DNA of 42,145 bases from Planctomycetota bacterium (lineage in GTDB: Bacteria; Planctomycetota; Phycisphaerae; Sedimentisphaerales; Anaerobacaceae), in NCBI GenBank assembly GCA_014384025.1, contig JACNGQ010000182.1, positions 1 through 42,145 of the forward strand, written 5' to 3'. The position numbers and the translations under genes are program-made. This document shows positions 18,357 through 27,617 of the stretch, piece by piece (position 1 is the first letter of the stretch; each line of letters opens with the position of its first letter). Under the pieces are notes generated by a model, which saw only the letters and a list, made by a program, of their open reading frames with translations, ran no database searches and was not told where the DNA came from.

Positions 18357-19244
18357 ATGCATATAGATATATTAAAGGTATTCTGTGATTTAGCGGATTT
18401 GCGAAGTTTCTCAAGAACGGCTGAAAAACACCTTTTGAGTCAATCTGCGGTCTCACAGCAGCTTGCACAACTTGAGCTTGCTCATAAGTGTCAGTTGATA
18501 AACCGCAAAAAAAGACCTATTGAACTTACTAAGGCCGGGCAGTTGCTTTACGAGGCCTCTAAAGATATGCTTGACAGATATGAACAGCTCAAGAACGAGC
18601 TGAATGCCTTACGGAAGTCTTCTTTGAGCAGGGTAAACGTAGCTGCGATTTTCAGTATTGGGATGCATACACTGCCTGACTATGTTAAGAAATTTATGGT
18701 CAGCTATCCGAATGTTAATGTCCATATCGAATATTTTAGTGCCAGCAGGATTTATGAGCTGGTTTTATCCGGTAATGTCGATATCGGCCTTGTAGCTGTC
18801 CCTAAAAGGGACAAAAGACTCGAAGTACATGATTTTGAGGATGAGCCGCTGGTAATGGTCTGCAGCCCGAAACATCCGTTTTCACACGAACAGCAGGTCG
18901 ATATTCACAGGCTACAGTTTGAAAAATTCATCGCTTTTGAGAAAAGTGTTCCCACGCGAGCGTGGATAGATAGTATTCTGGAGCGCTATAATGTTGCTGT
19001 CCGGCAGGTGATGGAGTTCGATAACATCGAAACGATCAAACGGGCGGTGGAAATAAATTCAGGAATAAGTATATTGCCCCAAACGGCAATCCTTCCGGAG
19101 CTGAGCAGTGGAACAATAAAGGCAATACCCTTTTCTAATGAAAAATTTATTAGAACTACCGGAATAATTCTTCGTAAAGGTAAAATTATAGGCCAGGCTG
19201 GCCGATACTTTATTGAGTTGCTGCGAAAAAAACGTGAAACTTAA
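18357..19244 (+). CDS. LysR-family transcriptional regulator
   Basis: The protein has 295 aa. The N-terminal winged HTH is clear: FCDLADLRSFSRTAEKHLLSQSAVSQQLAQLE (given here only as a region, residues 9-40). It is followed by the LTTR linker helix. The rest is a type-2 periplasmic-binding-like effector domain, with IFSIGMHTLPDYV, FSASRIYELVLSGNVDIGLV and LVMVCSPKHPF. It resembles the CysB/CysL/Cbl branch in general form, but the effector cannot be read from sequence. It is divergent from gdhA across an AT-rich 185-bp gap and 45 nt upstream of a HAD gene, so it may regulate either side. Confidence 0.92.
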   Translation: MHIDILKVFCDLADLRSFSRTAEKHLLSQSAVSQQLAQLELAHKCQLINRKKRPIELTKAGQLLYEASKDMLDRYEQLKNELNALRKSSLSRVNVAAIFSIGMHTLPDYVKKFMVSYPNVNVHIEYFSASRIYELVLSGNVDIGLVAVPKRDKRLEVHDFEDEPLVMVCSPKHPFSHEQQVDIHRLQFEKFIAFEKSVPTRAWIDSILERYNVAVRQVMEFDNIETIKRAVEINSGISILPQTAILPELSSGTIKAIPFSNEKFIRTTGIILRKGKIIGQAGRYFIELLRKKRET

Positions 19245-19289
19245 CTGGGTGGATTATGGGGCTTATAACCGCATCCGCGAAGTACGAAA

Positions 19290-19883
19290 ATGCAGATTAA
19301 AGCTGTAATATTTGATTTGGACGGAACAATAACCCAGCCCTTCTTCAATTTTGACGATATTCGGGAGGAAATAGGGTTAGACAGAGATTCCGGGCCTTTA
19401 CTGGAGTCGATGGAAAAGATGACCGCTCAGCAGCGGCAGGATGCGGAAAAAATACTTTATTATCATGAGCAAAAAGCAGTAACAGAATCCAGGCTTAACG
19501 CCAATGCAAAACAGACGCTTTCTGCGCTTCGTGCAGCAGGTATTCATATCGGGATATTGACGCGTAATAAGCGTGAAAATGCCTTTGCTATCGCCAACAT
19601 GCATGAGCTGGAATTCGATATTGTTATCGGTCGGGAAGACGGGCCGGTCAAGCCCGATGCTTTCGGGGTTTTGCATATATGTCAGCAATTCGGTGTGGAA
19701 CCTAAGGAAACTATGCTGGTAGGCGATTACCTCTTTGATTTACTCAGTGCAAAGGCGGCAGGTGCTGTCGCAGTGCTTCTGGCTAATCACAGTCAAGCCG
19801 ATGAATTTGTCGAGCATGCGGATTTTTGTGTTGAAGATATCAGCCGGATACTTGAAATAATCGATGGAAAAAATAGCGAATAG
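19290..19883 (+). CDS. HAD-superfamily hydrolase (phosphoglycolate-phosphatase-like)
   Basis: The protein has 197 aa with all four HAD motifs: DLDGTI (nucleophile and acid/base Asp), LTRNKR (motif II), KPDAF (motif III Lys) and VGDYLFDLLSAKAAG (motif IV Asp pair). A small helical C1 cap occupies about residues 20-80. This is the layout of Gph-type phosphatases. The substrate cannot be assigned. No strong ribosome binding site is visible. It lies 45 nt downstream of the LysR gene and 20 nt upstream of the next ORF, so it is probably in one operon. Confidence 0.88.
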   Translation: MQIKAVIFDLDGTITQPFFNFDDIREEIGLDRDSGPLLESMEKMTAQQRQDAEKILYYHEQKAVTESRLNANAKQTLSALRAAGIHIGILTRNKRENAFAIANMHELEFDIVIGREDGPVKPDAFGVLHICQQFGVEPKETMLVGDYLFDLLSAKAAGAVAVLLANHSQADEFVEHADFCVEDISRILEIIDGKNSE

Positions 19884-19903
19884 AGAAAAAGGAACTCGGA
19901 ATA

Positions 19904-20800
19904 ATGAATAAAAAGATAATTATCAAATCAGCCATTATTTTGTTATGGGTGGTGAGCACTTGTTTGGCTTCTGAGGCCAAGGTAGCTTGTCAGTGTCCGA
20001 ATTGTTCGAATACAAAACAGCCGGCAGAGGAAAAGACTAATGAAGTTGATACAGTCTTAAAACAGTTGAATCAGAAGACATCGGAGCTTACGTCCATTCA
20101 GGCACAGATTGAGTATAAATTCACTCAGCCGCTCCTCGAATCAGAAAAGCTGCAGAAAGGTATTTTTTATTATGCCAAGATCGGCAACAGTTCAAAGCTG
20201 AGACTAAATTTTCAAACAAGGACAGTAGATGATGAGGAAGAAGAAAAATACGTCGAGGAATATATCGTGCTCGGCGGCGACAATCTTTCTCATCCCGGCT
20301 ACCGCTTCGAAGGGATGTGGGCTGTTCAGATCGACTACGAAATAGAGTCAGTCAGGTATATTCAATTAGCCGATGTGCAGGACCCGAATAAGCCGATGGA
20401 TGTTTTTGATTTGATTAACAAGAATTTTCCAATGGTTGGATTTTCCAGGATTGAAGATATAAAAAAGCAGTTTGAGATTACGTTAGTTGAGCAAAAAAAG
20501 TCCGGATCCGAAGATTTTATTCAAGTGCATTTGGAAGTTAAGCCGAATTCGATTTATAAAGATAACTACGTATCTATTGATTTCTGGATTGATAAGAAAT
20601 TGGGCCTGCCGGCCAAAATAGTGACGGTTTCGACTGAGCCGGCTACTGAACCGGTAGAGCTGAAAGATGTTTTCGAGATAAAATTTCTCAAGCCGGAATT
20701 CAATGCAAAAGTAGACAAGAAGGTTTTCGACTTTAAGATACCCGCAGGTTTCGATGAGCCGGAAATAATGCCGTTACCGAAAAAAGGCGAATTAAAATAA
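19904..20800 (+). CDS. Exported LolA/DUF1571-like protein
   Basis: The protein has 298 aa with AAAAGGA before the ATG. A signal peptide covers about residues 1-25, followed by a Cys-rich CQCPNC segment. The body is beta-rich: SIQAQIEYKFTQPLLES, GIFYYAKIG, SKLRLNF, VSIDFWIDKKLGLPAKI and VFDFKIPAGFDEPEIMP. This is the half-barrel pattern of LolA/LolB/DUF1571-type outer-membrane lipoprotein-sorting proteins. The CQCPNC pair near the N-terminus is unusual and could bind metal or form a disulfide. It sits 1 nt before the HPr-domain gene. Confidence 0.7.
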   Translation: MNKKIIIKSAIILLWVVSTCLASEAKVACQCPNCSNTKQPAEEKTNEVDTVLKQLNQKTSELTSIQAQIEYKFTQPLLESEKLQKGIFYYAKIGNSSKLRLNFQTRTVDDEEEEKYVEEYIVLGGDNLSHPGYRFEGMWAVQIDYEIESVRYIQLADVQDPNKPMDVFDLINKNFPMVGFSRIEDIKKQFEITLVEQKKSGSEDFIQVHLEVKPNSIYKDNYVSIDFWIDKKLGLPAKIVTVSTEPATEPVELKDVFEIKFLKPEFNAKVDKKVFDFKIPAGFDEPEIMPLPKKGELK

Positions 20801-20801
20801 T

Positions 20802-22349
20802 ATGGGTTCAGCAACAGTTACTGATAAAGCTTTTCAGAAGCTGATAGCAAAACGTGCCCGGACATTGCTCGGCCTTGCGCGCCACCTGTCGGAGTGCAAA
20901 ACGAACGAGAAAATTATGATACGTCCGTTTCTGGGCCAATTGCTTTCACAATCTATGCAGATTGAGGAGCTTCTCGACGCCTACGATGCAGGCAATAGTT
21001 GCCGCTGGTGCTCATTCAGGTCACTGACGGCTGCGATGAAGCTTTTTTCTGACGTAAGTTATGAGCTGCTCCACATTCAACACTCATTGCCTGCGTATCG
21101 GCTTTTGCCGATCGAGAGAGATTTCGACAAGGCGACGGAAGAGGCACTTAAGTTTACCGGCGACATACTTTTGCGGGCTGGAAAGCAAATGATCGACAGA
21201 TCCGGTCAGCTTGGCCTTGCGATTCCACAGGGAAGTTTACGTGAGAAGTCTTACGCAGAAGATCTGCCGGCCGGCCGACTGCCACATGACTGCGGCACGC
21301 GCAGGATAGAGACGGTCTCCGAGACAGTAACTTTACTTGCCACAGCCTTTTTGAATTTGGCTGCTGACAGTAAGGATGTTCGCGCTGCCAGTCGGGCTAA
21401 GCCTGAAACATACGCTTCCTACGTTCTGGACTCGATTAGTGAGGAAATGTTGCGAAGTCTCGAGCTTCGATTCCACAATCTTCAGTCACTGTACGATACC
21501 TACGTCTCAGGTACAGAAGCAGAAGATTTGGATACAGACTTGCCCGTTTTGAGAGGCCATATAAGCGTTGTTTTTCATTTGCTCAAAACGGCCACATCAT
21601 TCGCCCACTATTACGAACGGCATGTGAATAAGGATATTTGCGATTCACCGACTCAATTTAAGCCGCTCGTAAAAGCCGAGGAACTGCTGGGGATTCTGAT
21701 GAACTACTCGGTTACGAGCATAAGTCTGTATATTGATTGTGCCGAGCATCTGTGTCAAAGGATGCTCAAGCGTTACGCTGAGGTTGGCCGAGTCGAGGTT
21801 TCCGTTCCTCCCTATCGCGGTTTTCATGTTCGCCCGTCCACGTTGATTTCCAAGCTTGTCCTGCATTATGGAAGCGAAGTTCGTATGCAGATGGATGAGG
21901 AGGATTATGATGCAGGCTCACCGCTGGAGTTGTTCCGTGCCAATGAGAAGGTAAATGCGCAAAAACGACGGTGGCTGGCCTCGGAAATTGTTCATCTTAA
22001 GATTATCAGGGAAATGGAACAGGCCGGCCAGAACAAAATTGATCCCGTCGTTAGAAGCATTGTACTGACATTGGCAGAGCGGGGTAAACTAATCCTGTAC
22101 GAGCAGCCTTTGCAGTTGCCGGAAGAGCCGGCTGGAAAGGAAGGGACGCTGCTGGAAAAGGTCACCGACGAAATAGCCCGGCTGCTGGCAATGGGTAAGA
22201 TTGACGTGGATGCCAATCTGACCGCAACTTTTATCGGGGACAAGCGGGTGCTGGCTGATATAAAATTATTGGCAGAGTCGGGGTATGGCGAGGATAAATT
22301 CGGTAACAATACTCCTCTTCCGGACAAACTTGTTTACTTGCGTAGATGA
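20802..22349 (+). CDS. HPr-domain protein with large helical N-terminal region
   Basis: The protein has 515 aa. Residues 1-320 are mostly helical with no motif I recognise. From about 330, VPPYRGFHVRPSTLISKLV matches the HPr active-site strand, where the His is phosphorylated and an Arg follows two residues later (GxHxRP). The HPr-like fold appears to continue through GSPLELFRANE. A free HPr has about 85 residues, so this is a fused or regulatory protein rather than a sugar-PTS carrier. No PTS enzymes are in the window. It directly follows the exported LolA-like gene and overlaps the next start region by 4 nt. Confidence 0.72.
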   Translation: MGSATVTDKAFQKLIAKRARTLLGLARHLSECKTNEKIMIRPFLGQLLSQSMQIEELLDAYDAGNSCRWCSFRSLTAAMKLFSDVSYELLHIQHSLPAYRLLPIERDFDKATEEALKFTGDILLRAGKQMIDRSGQLGLAIPQGSLREKSYAEDLPAGRLPHDCGTRRIETVSETVTLLATAFLNLAADSKDVRAASRAKPETYASYVLDSISEEMLRSLELRFHNLQSLYDTYVSGTEAEDLDTDLPVLRGHISVVFHLLKTATSFAHYYERHVNKDICDSPTQFKPLVKAEELLGILMNYSVTSISLYIDCAEHLCQRMLKRYAEVGRVEVSVPPYRGFHVRPSTLISKLVLHYGSEVRMQMDEEDYDAGSPLELFRANEKVNAQKRRWLASEIVHLKIIREMEQAGQNKIDPVVRSIVLTLAERGKLILYEQPLQLPEEPAGKEGTLLEKVTDEIARLLAMGKIDVDANLTATFIGDKRVLADIKLLAESGYGEDKFGNNTPLPDKLVYLRR

Positions 22350-22366
22350 AAATGGAAAGGGTAAAA

Positions 22367-22843
22367 ATGCCAAAGGGTATAGTTATCTATTACTCAAGAA
22401 CAGGTAATACCGAAGAAATGGCTCAGATAATAGCAAAGGCTATGAATGAGACTGATTTGCCTACCGAATGCAAGCCCATCAGTGAAGTAAAAGCTACGGA
22501 CGTGTTCGATTATGATGCAATAGTAATCGGCTCTCCAACATACTATGGTCAGATGGCGGCTCAGATTAAACAGTTGATAGATGATTTGGTAGGCAGGCAC
22601 GGTAAGCTCGACGGTAAAGTGGGGGCGGCATTTACGAGTTCAGCAAATATCGGTGGTGGTAATGAGACTACGATTATGGGTATATTAGGGGCAATGCTTA
22701 TCTGTGGTATGGTGGTACAGGGTGATCCTAAAGGTGATCACTATGGGCCGGTTTCCATCAATAAGCCCGACCAGCGGGTAGAAAAACAGTGCCAGCGATG
22801 CGGTCAAAGAGTTGCAGAAATGACCAATAAAATTGTGGCCTAA
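22367..22843 (+). CDS. Flavodoxin / NAD(P)H-quinone reductase-like protein
   Basis: The protein has 158 aa. YYSRTGNTEEMAQIIA is the FMN phosphate-binding loop of flavodoxins; IVIGSPTYYGQMAAQIK and FTSSANIGGGNETTIMGIL are the second and third FMN-contact loops, as in WrbA-type proteins. It is a one- or two-electron carrier or a quinone reductase. The start at 22367 is chosen because GGAAAGGG precedes it. An ATG at 22346 overlaps the upstream stop (ATGA) and adds seven residues. The C-terminus has two cysteines (CQRCG), which are atypical. Confidence 0.88.
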   Translation: MPKGIVIYYSRTGNTEEMAQIIAKAMNETDLPTECKPISEVKATDVFDYDAIVIGSPTYYGQMAAQIKQLIDDLVGRHGKLDGKVGAAFTSSANIGGGNETTIMGILGAMLICGMVVQGDPKGDHYGPVSINKPDQRVEKQCQRCGQRVAEMTNKIVA

Positions 22844-22959
22844 CAGGCTGATATTATGTTTTGAGATGCTTTTCAGGTTTCTCAAATGTCCGGAATTACG
22901 TAAAAAACCATCAAATTGTGAAAAAAAATGTCGTTTTTTTAAAAAAAAGGCATTTTTCT

Positions 22960-22988
22960 TTGACAAAACTGTAAAGCATAGTTAAGTT
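22960..22988 (+). promoter_or_regulatory. Possible promoter of the Hc1-like gene
   Basis: A perfect TTGACA (22960-22965) lies 17 bp from a poor -10, TTAAGT (22983-22988), within a very A/T-rich stretch upstream of the small histone-like gene at 23046. Confidence 0.35.
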
Positions 22989-23045
22989 TTGGGCGATTCT
23001 AATCAAAAAAGAGCAATTTTAATCCACAAAGTGGAGGTATCTTAA

Positions 23046-23219
23046 ATGCAAGAGTATGAAGACCTGAAAAGGCTGGTTGCCGAAGTTGAAAACGATATCA
23101 GCAAAGCCGAAGGCGGAAATAAGGCAGCAGGAACGCGGGTTCGCAAGCAAATGCAGGGAGTAAAGCAGGCTGCTCAAGTTGTTCGCAATCGCGTTCTTGA
23201 AATCAGATCAGCCCAATAG
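23046..23219 (+). CDS. Histone H1-like (Hc1-type) small DNA-binding protein
   Basis: The protein has 57 aa: an acidic N-terminal helix (residues 1-22) followed by a basic, Ala/Gly-rich region with GGNKAAGTRVRKQMQGVK and VVRNRVLEIR. The pattern AGTRVRKxMQxxK is characteristic of the Hc1-like proteins common in Planctomycetes and Chlamydiae, which bind and compact DNA. A strong GGAGG lies 8 nt before the ATG. It is monocistronic. Confidence 0.75.
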   Translation: MQEYEDLKRLVAEVENDISKAEGGNKAAGTRVRKQMQGVKQAAQVVRNRVLEIRSAQ

Positions 23220-23358
23220 CCATCACAAGTATTCGTTAAGTACTTGTATCAATATGCATCATGCGTTGTGTATGGCGCGCATTGAAGTATTGCGTATGAA
23301 CAGTTGTAAGTGATAATACGCAATATGAAGGCGCGCGAAGTTTTTATTAAGGAGAATA

Positions 23359-23847
23359 ATGCCCCCTCCCTTATTATTTGATTTATCGTCCATAGATCTT
23401 CAAGCCGAGCCTGTATTCGACAGAGAGGCAATTTGTAAAGTAAATCCTCAGCGATTTGAGATGCAGCATCTTGATGGTATCCTTTGGATTGATAAGGACA
23501 AGCGTTTGCTTTTAGGCTACAAGGATGTAACGGATAGCGAATTCTGGATTCGCGGGCACATCCCAGGTCGGCCATTGATGCCCGGTGTAATAATGGTTGA
23601 GGCGGCAGCCCAGCTTTCGAGCTTTTTTATGAAGCAGGTTTATGAACTGAGGGGTTTCGTGGGTTTTGCCGGTATCAATTCCGCGAAGTTCCGTTCTGTT
23701 GTCGAGCCTGGCCAAAGATTGTATCTGCTTGGACATATAACGAAATTCAAACGCCGGAGAGATACCGCCCATGTTACGACAAGTGTGCAAGGGGTCGTTG
23801 ATGGTGCTATTGTATTTGAAACGGCCATATCCGGTATGAAAGTTTGA
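23359..23847 (+). CDS. FabZ-like beta-hydroxyacyl-ACP dehydratase
   Basis: The protein has 162 aa with AAGGAG before the ATG. It has a hot-dog fold with the FabZ/FabA active-site pattern GHIPGRPLMPGVIMVEAAAQ, where the His and the Glu of VEAAAQ are the catalytic pair. The end FKRRRDTAHVTTSVQGVVDG is also typical. It would dehydrate 3-hydroxyacyl-ACP in fatty acid synthesis. There are no other fab genes nearby, so it could be a second FabZ paralogue or serve a lipid side pathway. Confidence 0.88.
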   Translation: MPPPLLFDLSSIDLQAEPVFDREAICKVNPQRFEMQHLDGILWIDKDKRLLLGYKDVTDSEFWIRGHIPGRPLMPGVIMVEAAAQLSSFFMKQVYELRGFVGFAGINSAKFRSVVEPGQRLYLLGHITKFKRRRDTAHVTTSVQGVVDGAIVFETAISGMKV

Positions 23848-23904
23848 ACGGTCGGGTGTTTTCATTTTCATATTCCTCTATAACATTAAAGTTGCGTTCA
23901 TTTT

Positions 23905-24213
23905 GCCCTTTTAAGCAATTGGGTTTGAATTGGGTTTGTTTTTTTCTGGCCATATCCGCATTATTCTTCATAATCCTTTGTAAATACACACTTTGCATCA
24001 ATTTTGGCCTTTCGACAAATTGGGTTTGAATTGGCTTTGTTTTGGCTTTAATTGGCTTTGAATTGGCTTTGTTTTTCCATGTCTAAAATCTTCATATTTT
24101 TCATAATCCTTTGTGGTAAATAAGTTTGCGCTCATTTCGGTTTTGTGGAAATTGGCTTTGTTTTGCATAAAAAGGTGTGATTTGTAGAGAGTTCTCTACA
24201 ATTGTAGAGGAAA
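23905..24213 (-). repeat. Planctomycete-type dispersed repeat block with terminal palindrome
   Basis: Tandem imperfect AATTGGGTTTG/AATTGGCTTTG units end in GGCTTTGTTTTGCATAAAAAGG (about 24152-24172). A perfect palindrome CTCTACAATTGTAGAG follows at 24194-24209. This is the opposite orientation to the block at 2357. The flanks to about 24800 hold no convincing gene. Confidence 0.75.
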
Positions 24214-24813
24214 TCTCAAATTCGTATCTCGTATCTCGTGAAGCGTATTTCGTACTTTGAAAGTATAGTTTCATATCTTTACCATGTCTTATGTGAGGCT
24301 AAAAAACCACTGCCTCTATAATTAGACGGGTGTGCAGTTTTGAGCCGAAAAAAGTCTCGATTTTTGATGCTGGATTCTTGTAACTCGATGTGGATAAAGG
24401 AGATAAAAATTTTGGAAATATTTTATTTTTGTTTTTCACAGTGCGCGTTTTTGAACGAAAATTCGGCCTGGTTCAGAACAGGGTAACACTTTTCTATGCC
24501 CTACAAGTTACCATTTTCTCCGCAACTCCTGTTTTAATAGACTGTTATGATTGTTTGTGGCCATTGCACCATCTTGAAAAGTGTTACCTCTGGGCATATG
24601 AAATTGAACCATGCCGAAAAATGAGCTAAGACTCAAGACTTAAGATGTACTGGTTCAGCGTGAATTGGACAAATCCACTTTTCTGTTAAGAGACTTTTTT
24701 TGCCTTCGACAAGCATGTTTTTGGGGTATATCAAAGCTCTGCATTGTCTTTGCAACCTTTTCATATCGGTCCGTTTTATTTTCCCCCTCACCTTCTTACG
24801 AAGGAAAAAAATA

Positions 24814-25023
24814 GGGTGCGTCCCGAATGGCGCCGGCCCCCTGCGAGAGATTCCGCATATCGGCTACCGTGTGGAAAACGCAGAAGCCATTACTGAGGCC
24901 GCCCAAGGTATGAAGGTCTTACTCGAGCCTTTTGATGCCGGCTTTGCCGTGGCCGGATTCTACCAGACCCCTGACGGCGCGGTTGTCGAATTCGTCACGT
25001 ACAAGGACGGACCATCGCCTTGA
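24814..25023 (+). pseudogene. C-terminal fragment of a glyoxalase/VOC-family protein
   Basis: A stretch of about 70 codons reads IPHIGYRVENAEAITEAA, VLLEPFDAGFAVAGFYQTP and DGAVVEFVTYKD. This is the last beta-alpha-beta-beta-beta unit of a VOC metalloenzyme, with Glu of VEF as the metal ligand. No N-terminal half or start with a ribosome binding site is present. The sequence upstream in the same frame is non-homologous and low in complexity, so it is a remnant in accessory DNA. Confidence 0.6.
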
Positions 25024-25325
25024 TCGCGCACTCGCACGTGATGACGTATGCATTGTGAATACGGAGAATTCCGATGCGGAGTGTGAATCGCCGGAGATTC
25101 CTTCACTATGTGTGCTTTTTAATTTAAGCAGGCATCAGACCGCTGTATTATTGATTCAGCAAGGATTTCACATATGCAGGAAAAGGCCAATGTTTTTCGA
25201 CAAATTCGCGTCACCAAAATGTCTCCACAGATGTCAAATTGCATGATTGATAGAAGCAGTAAACCTCAATTATTGCCGAAAAAAAGAAGCTAACAGACAG
25301 ACAGCTAAAAGTTGTTCCCGTAATT

Positions 25326-25646
25326 GTGGCAAACGCTACTTATACCGAAGGCTGTAGGAAAGCCAAGCTCAACAGGACAACATTTTATAAGTGGCTCAAG
25401 ATACCAGAGTTTAAGACTGAGCTTGATAGACAGAGGGATGAGGTAGCTTCTGAGGCATTTGGAATATTATCCCAAAGCCTGACCAAAGCTGTAGAAACCC
25501 TTGCAGGTCTATTGGACAACAAAGACGACAGGCTCAAGAGGCTGGCGGCTAAGGACGTTATTGACTTTATTGTCCGGCACAAAGAGAACGAGGATTTCGA
25601 CAAACGACTCACAATTATAGAGGAACGACTTTCTGAGCAGAAATAA
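25326..25646 (+). CDS. HTH protein resembling phage terminase small subunit
   Basis: The ORF has 106 codons from a GTG start; the frame is open about 60 nt further upstream (KKLTDRQLKVVPVIV) without an ATG, so the true N-terminus may be longer or lost. Motif CRKAKLNRTTFYKWLK is a phBC6A51-type helix-turn-helix used by terminase small subunits and some transposon regulators. A helical C-terminal part contains LAAKDVIDFIVRHKE. No terminase large subunit is nearby, so it is an isolated mobile-element gene. Confidence 0.55.
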   Translation: MANATYTEGCRKAKLNRTTFYKWLKIPEFKTELDRQRDEVASEAFGILSQSLTKAVETLAGLLDNKDDRLKRLAAKDVIDFIVRHKENEDFDKRLTIIEERLSEQK

Positions 25647-25669
25647 ATACCTTTTGAATTTAGCTTATG

Positions 25670-27247
25670 TTATCGTACTCTCTCCGATTGCTTATTATAA
25701 AATTCCTTAGCTGCCTTCTGTGCCTCTGCTATCTGTTCTTTTGTCATTTCTTCCTTCAAAGTATCTCTAAAACCATAGTATCTATCACTTTTCGCCGCAG
25801 CGAGGATAGCCCATTTGTAAGCTTGAACATAATCTTGGATTACACCCTCTCCACGATAATACATACGAGCAAGTTCATATTGAGCCAAGTCATATCCATG
25901 TTCTGCGGCCTTTATATACCACTCCGCTGCTTTTCTATAGTTTCTTGTTGTGCTTTCGCCTCTGTAATACATACGTCCCAGACTATATTGGGACAAATAG
26001 TGTCCCTGCTCTGCAGCTTCTTTATACCATTTGAATGCGTATTCGTAATTTTGGTCAACACCTTTTCCATAATAATACATTTGTGCAAGAGCAGATTGAG
26101 CCATCTGATCACCGTGTGGCGCAAGTTTCTGCCACCACTTAAACGATTCTTTTGGATTCTTAGGTACATCTTCTCCTAAGCTGTAAATCACTGCCAAAGA
26201 ATGTTGTGCTTCATGGTATCCTTGCTCAGCCGCTCTCGTATACCATTTTATTGCCTCGTTACAATCCTTCACTTCTTCAATATACATATATGTACTGGCC
26301 AGCTCATATTGAGCTTTAATATGCCCCTTTTGTGCAGCTTGTTTTAACAATCCAACCACATTAGAATAATATTTTTTCTTCTTATAATGGGAACTGAGGT
26401 GATACTGAGCGACAGGGTCTCCTTTCTCAGCTGCTTTCTTATACCATTTCATCTGTTCAAATTCGTTTACAGGAGCGAAAGAATATATACGACCTAAAGC
26501 ACGTTGAGCTTTGATACTTCCGCGTTGAGCGGCCTTCTCGTAATTTTGTATGGCTTTCCATCGCCATATCGCTGCTTCAACATTATCTTCAATATCAGGC
26601 AATATACCCATATACATTCTTGCAAGTATAAATTGAGCTTCTGCGTTACCATTCACCGCCAAATTCTTAATCTGGGGATATGCCAACCTAATCAGCCTGC
26701 TGACTTCTTCTTTGGTTCTGTCCATTTTTATTTTTGCGTCTGGTAATCCCTTTATTGTGTTTTGAAGATTTTTGGGTAAGTGAATATGTAAATATGCTAT
26801 CCCAAGGTAAAACTGTGCGCAGCCTAAATCCTTTTCCGAAGCCTTCTTGAACCAATAAGCGGCCTTTGTCGGATTTTCTGGCACTCCTGAACCTTCAAGG
26901 TACATATGTCCGAGTTCATATTGAGCTTGGACATCTCCTTGTTCTGCTGCATCCTTCAGCTCCTTAGCGACAACAGCAAGATTTATGTTGATTTTAGGCT
27001 CATGGTCAAATTCTTGTATATCATTATACTGGGCTGTATCTTCACTTTTATTGTAAACAGTGACTTGGGTGTTCTGAGCAGATGAAATTGATTGGCCTTG
27101 TGTTGGTACGCTATCTAATGATTCGGTTGCTGTTCTTATTAGTTCTGTTTTCTCTTGTTCATAAGGAGCAAGTGTAACTTTGTCAGAACTATTGTGACAA
27201 CCAGTGATAATAACAAGTAGCATGATATAATAATTTCTTACGCACAT
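25670..27247 (-). CDS. Sel1-repeat (TPR-like) lipoprotein
   Basis: The protein has 525 aa from the ATG at 27247, chosen because it gives a short lipoprotein signal with lipobox VIITGC; an ATG at 27277 adds ten residues. From about residue 90 onwards it is built of Sel1-like repeats of 36 residues, at least ten, each with the pattern A(E/Q)xGxxxAQYxLGxMYYxGxG. The last ones read MYYRGEGVIQDYVQAYKWA. Sel1 proteins mediate protein-protein contacts in envelope or signalling complexes. It lies in accessory DNA between mobile-element genes, and 340 bp upstream of it contains no other gene. Confidence 0.88.
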   Translation of the reverse strand: MCVRNYYIMLLVIITGCHNSSDKVTLAPYEQEKTELIRTATESLDSVPTQGQSISSAQNTQVTVYNKSEDTAQYNDIQEFDHEPKININLAVVAKELKDAAEQGDVQAQYELGHMYLEGSGVPENPTKAAYWFKKASEKDLGCAQFYLGIAYLHIHLPKNLQNTIKGLPDAKIKMDRTKEEVSRLIRLAYPQIKNLAVNGNAEAQFILARMYMGILPDIEDNVEAAIWRWKAIQNYEKAAQRGSIKAQRALGRIYSFAPVNEFEQMKWYKKAAEKGDPVAQYHLSSHYKKKKYYSNVVGLLKQAAQKGHIKAQYELASTYMYIEEVKDCNEAIKWYTRAAEQGYHEAQHSLAVIYSLGEDVPKNPKESFKWWQKLAPHGDQMAQSALAQMYYYGKGVDQNYEYAFKWYKEAAEQGHYLSQYSLGRMYYRGESTTRNYRKAAEWYIKAAEHGYDLAQYELARMYYRGEGVIQDYVQAYKWAILAAAKSDRYYGFRDTLKEEMTKEQIAEAQKAAKEFYNKQSERVR

Positions 27248-27563
27248 AATAATCTCTTTCCGAAAAAAGCCTCTCATCTAATTTTTGAAAGCTCTACATG
27301 CGCACAGCACCCCATAATTGGGGCATTGAGCTTCTGCGTTTTGGAGTAGGCTCTGGTGATTTTAGCCGAAACTCTAAAAAAGCTCAATATAGTAATGCTA
27401 TCAACTCACAAATCTTACAATAACTGATTTACTGTGGGTAAACAAGAAAAAACGCTACATATTGCCATTTAGGGCAAAAATGCTTAGAATCCCGTATATG
27501 CTTAACATCGGGACGACCGGCAAGCTACCGGTCAAGCGGTTTGAGCAGTGGTAAGGTTTTTCA

Positions 27564-27615
27564 TTCACCTGTCTAACCTGCCGCTGTTCAGGCCGACCCG
27601 AAAAGGACAGGTGAA
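27564..27615 (+). promoter_or_regulatory. Inverted repeat sequestering the ribosome binding site
   Basis: TTCACCTGTC (27564-27573) is the exact reverse complement of GACAGGTGAA (27606-27615). The right arm contains the AGGTG that would serve as Shine-Dalgarno for the ATG at 27618. A further short stem ACCGG/CCGGT lies upstream near 27518-27534. Translation of the following gene could be controlled by this fold. Confidence 0.4.
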
Positions 27616-27617
27616 AA

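Noticed and set aside
24390-24629. 79-codon ORF in accessory DNA
   Set aside because: No ribosome binding site, no motif, low-complexity composition.
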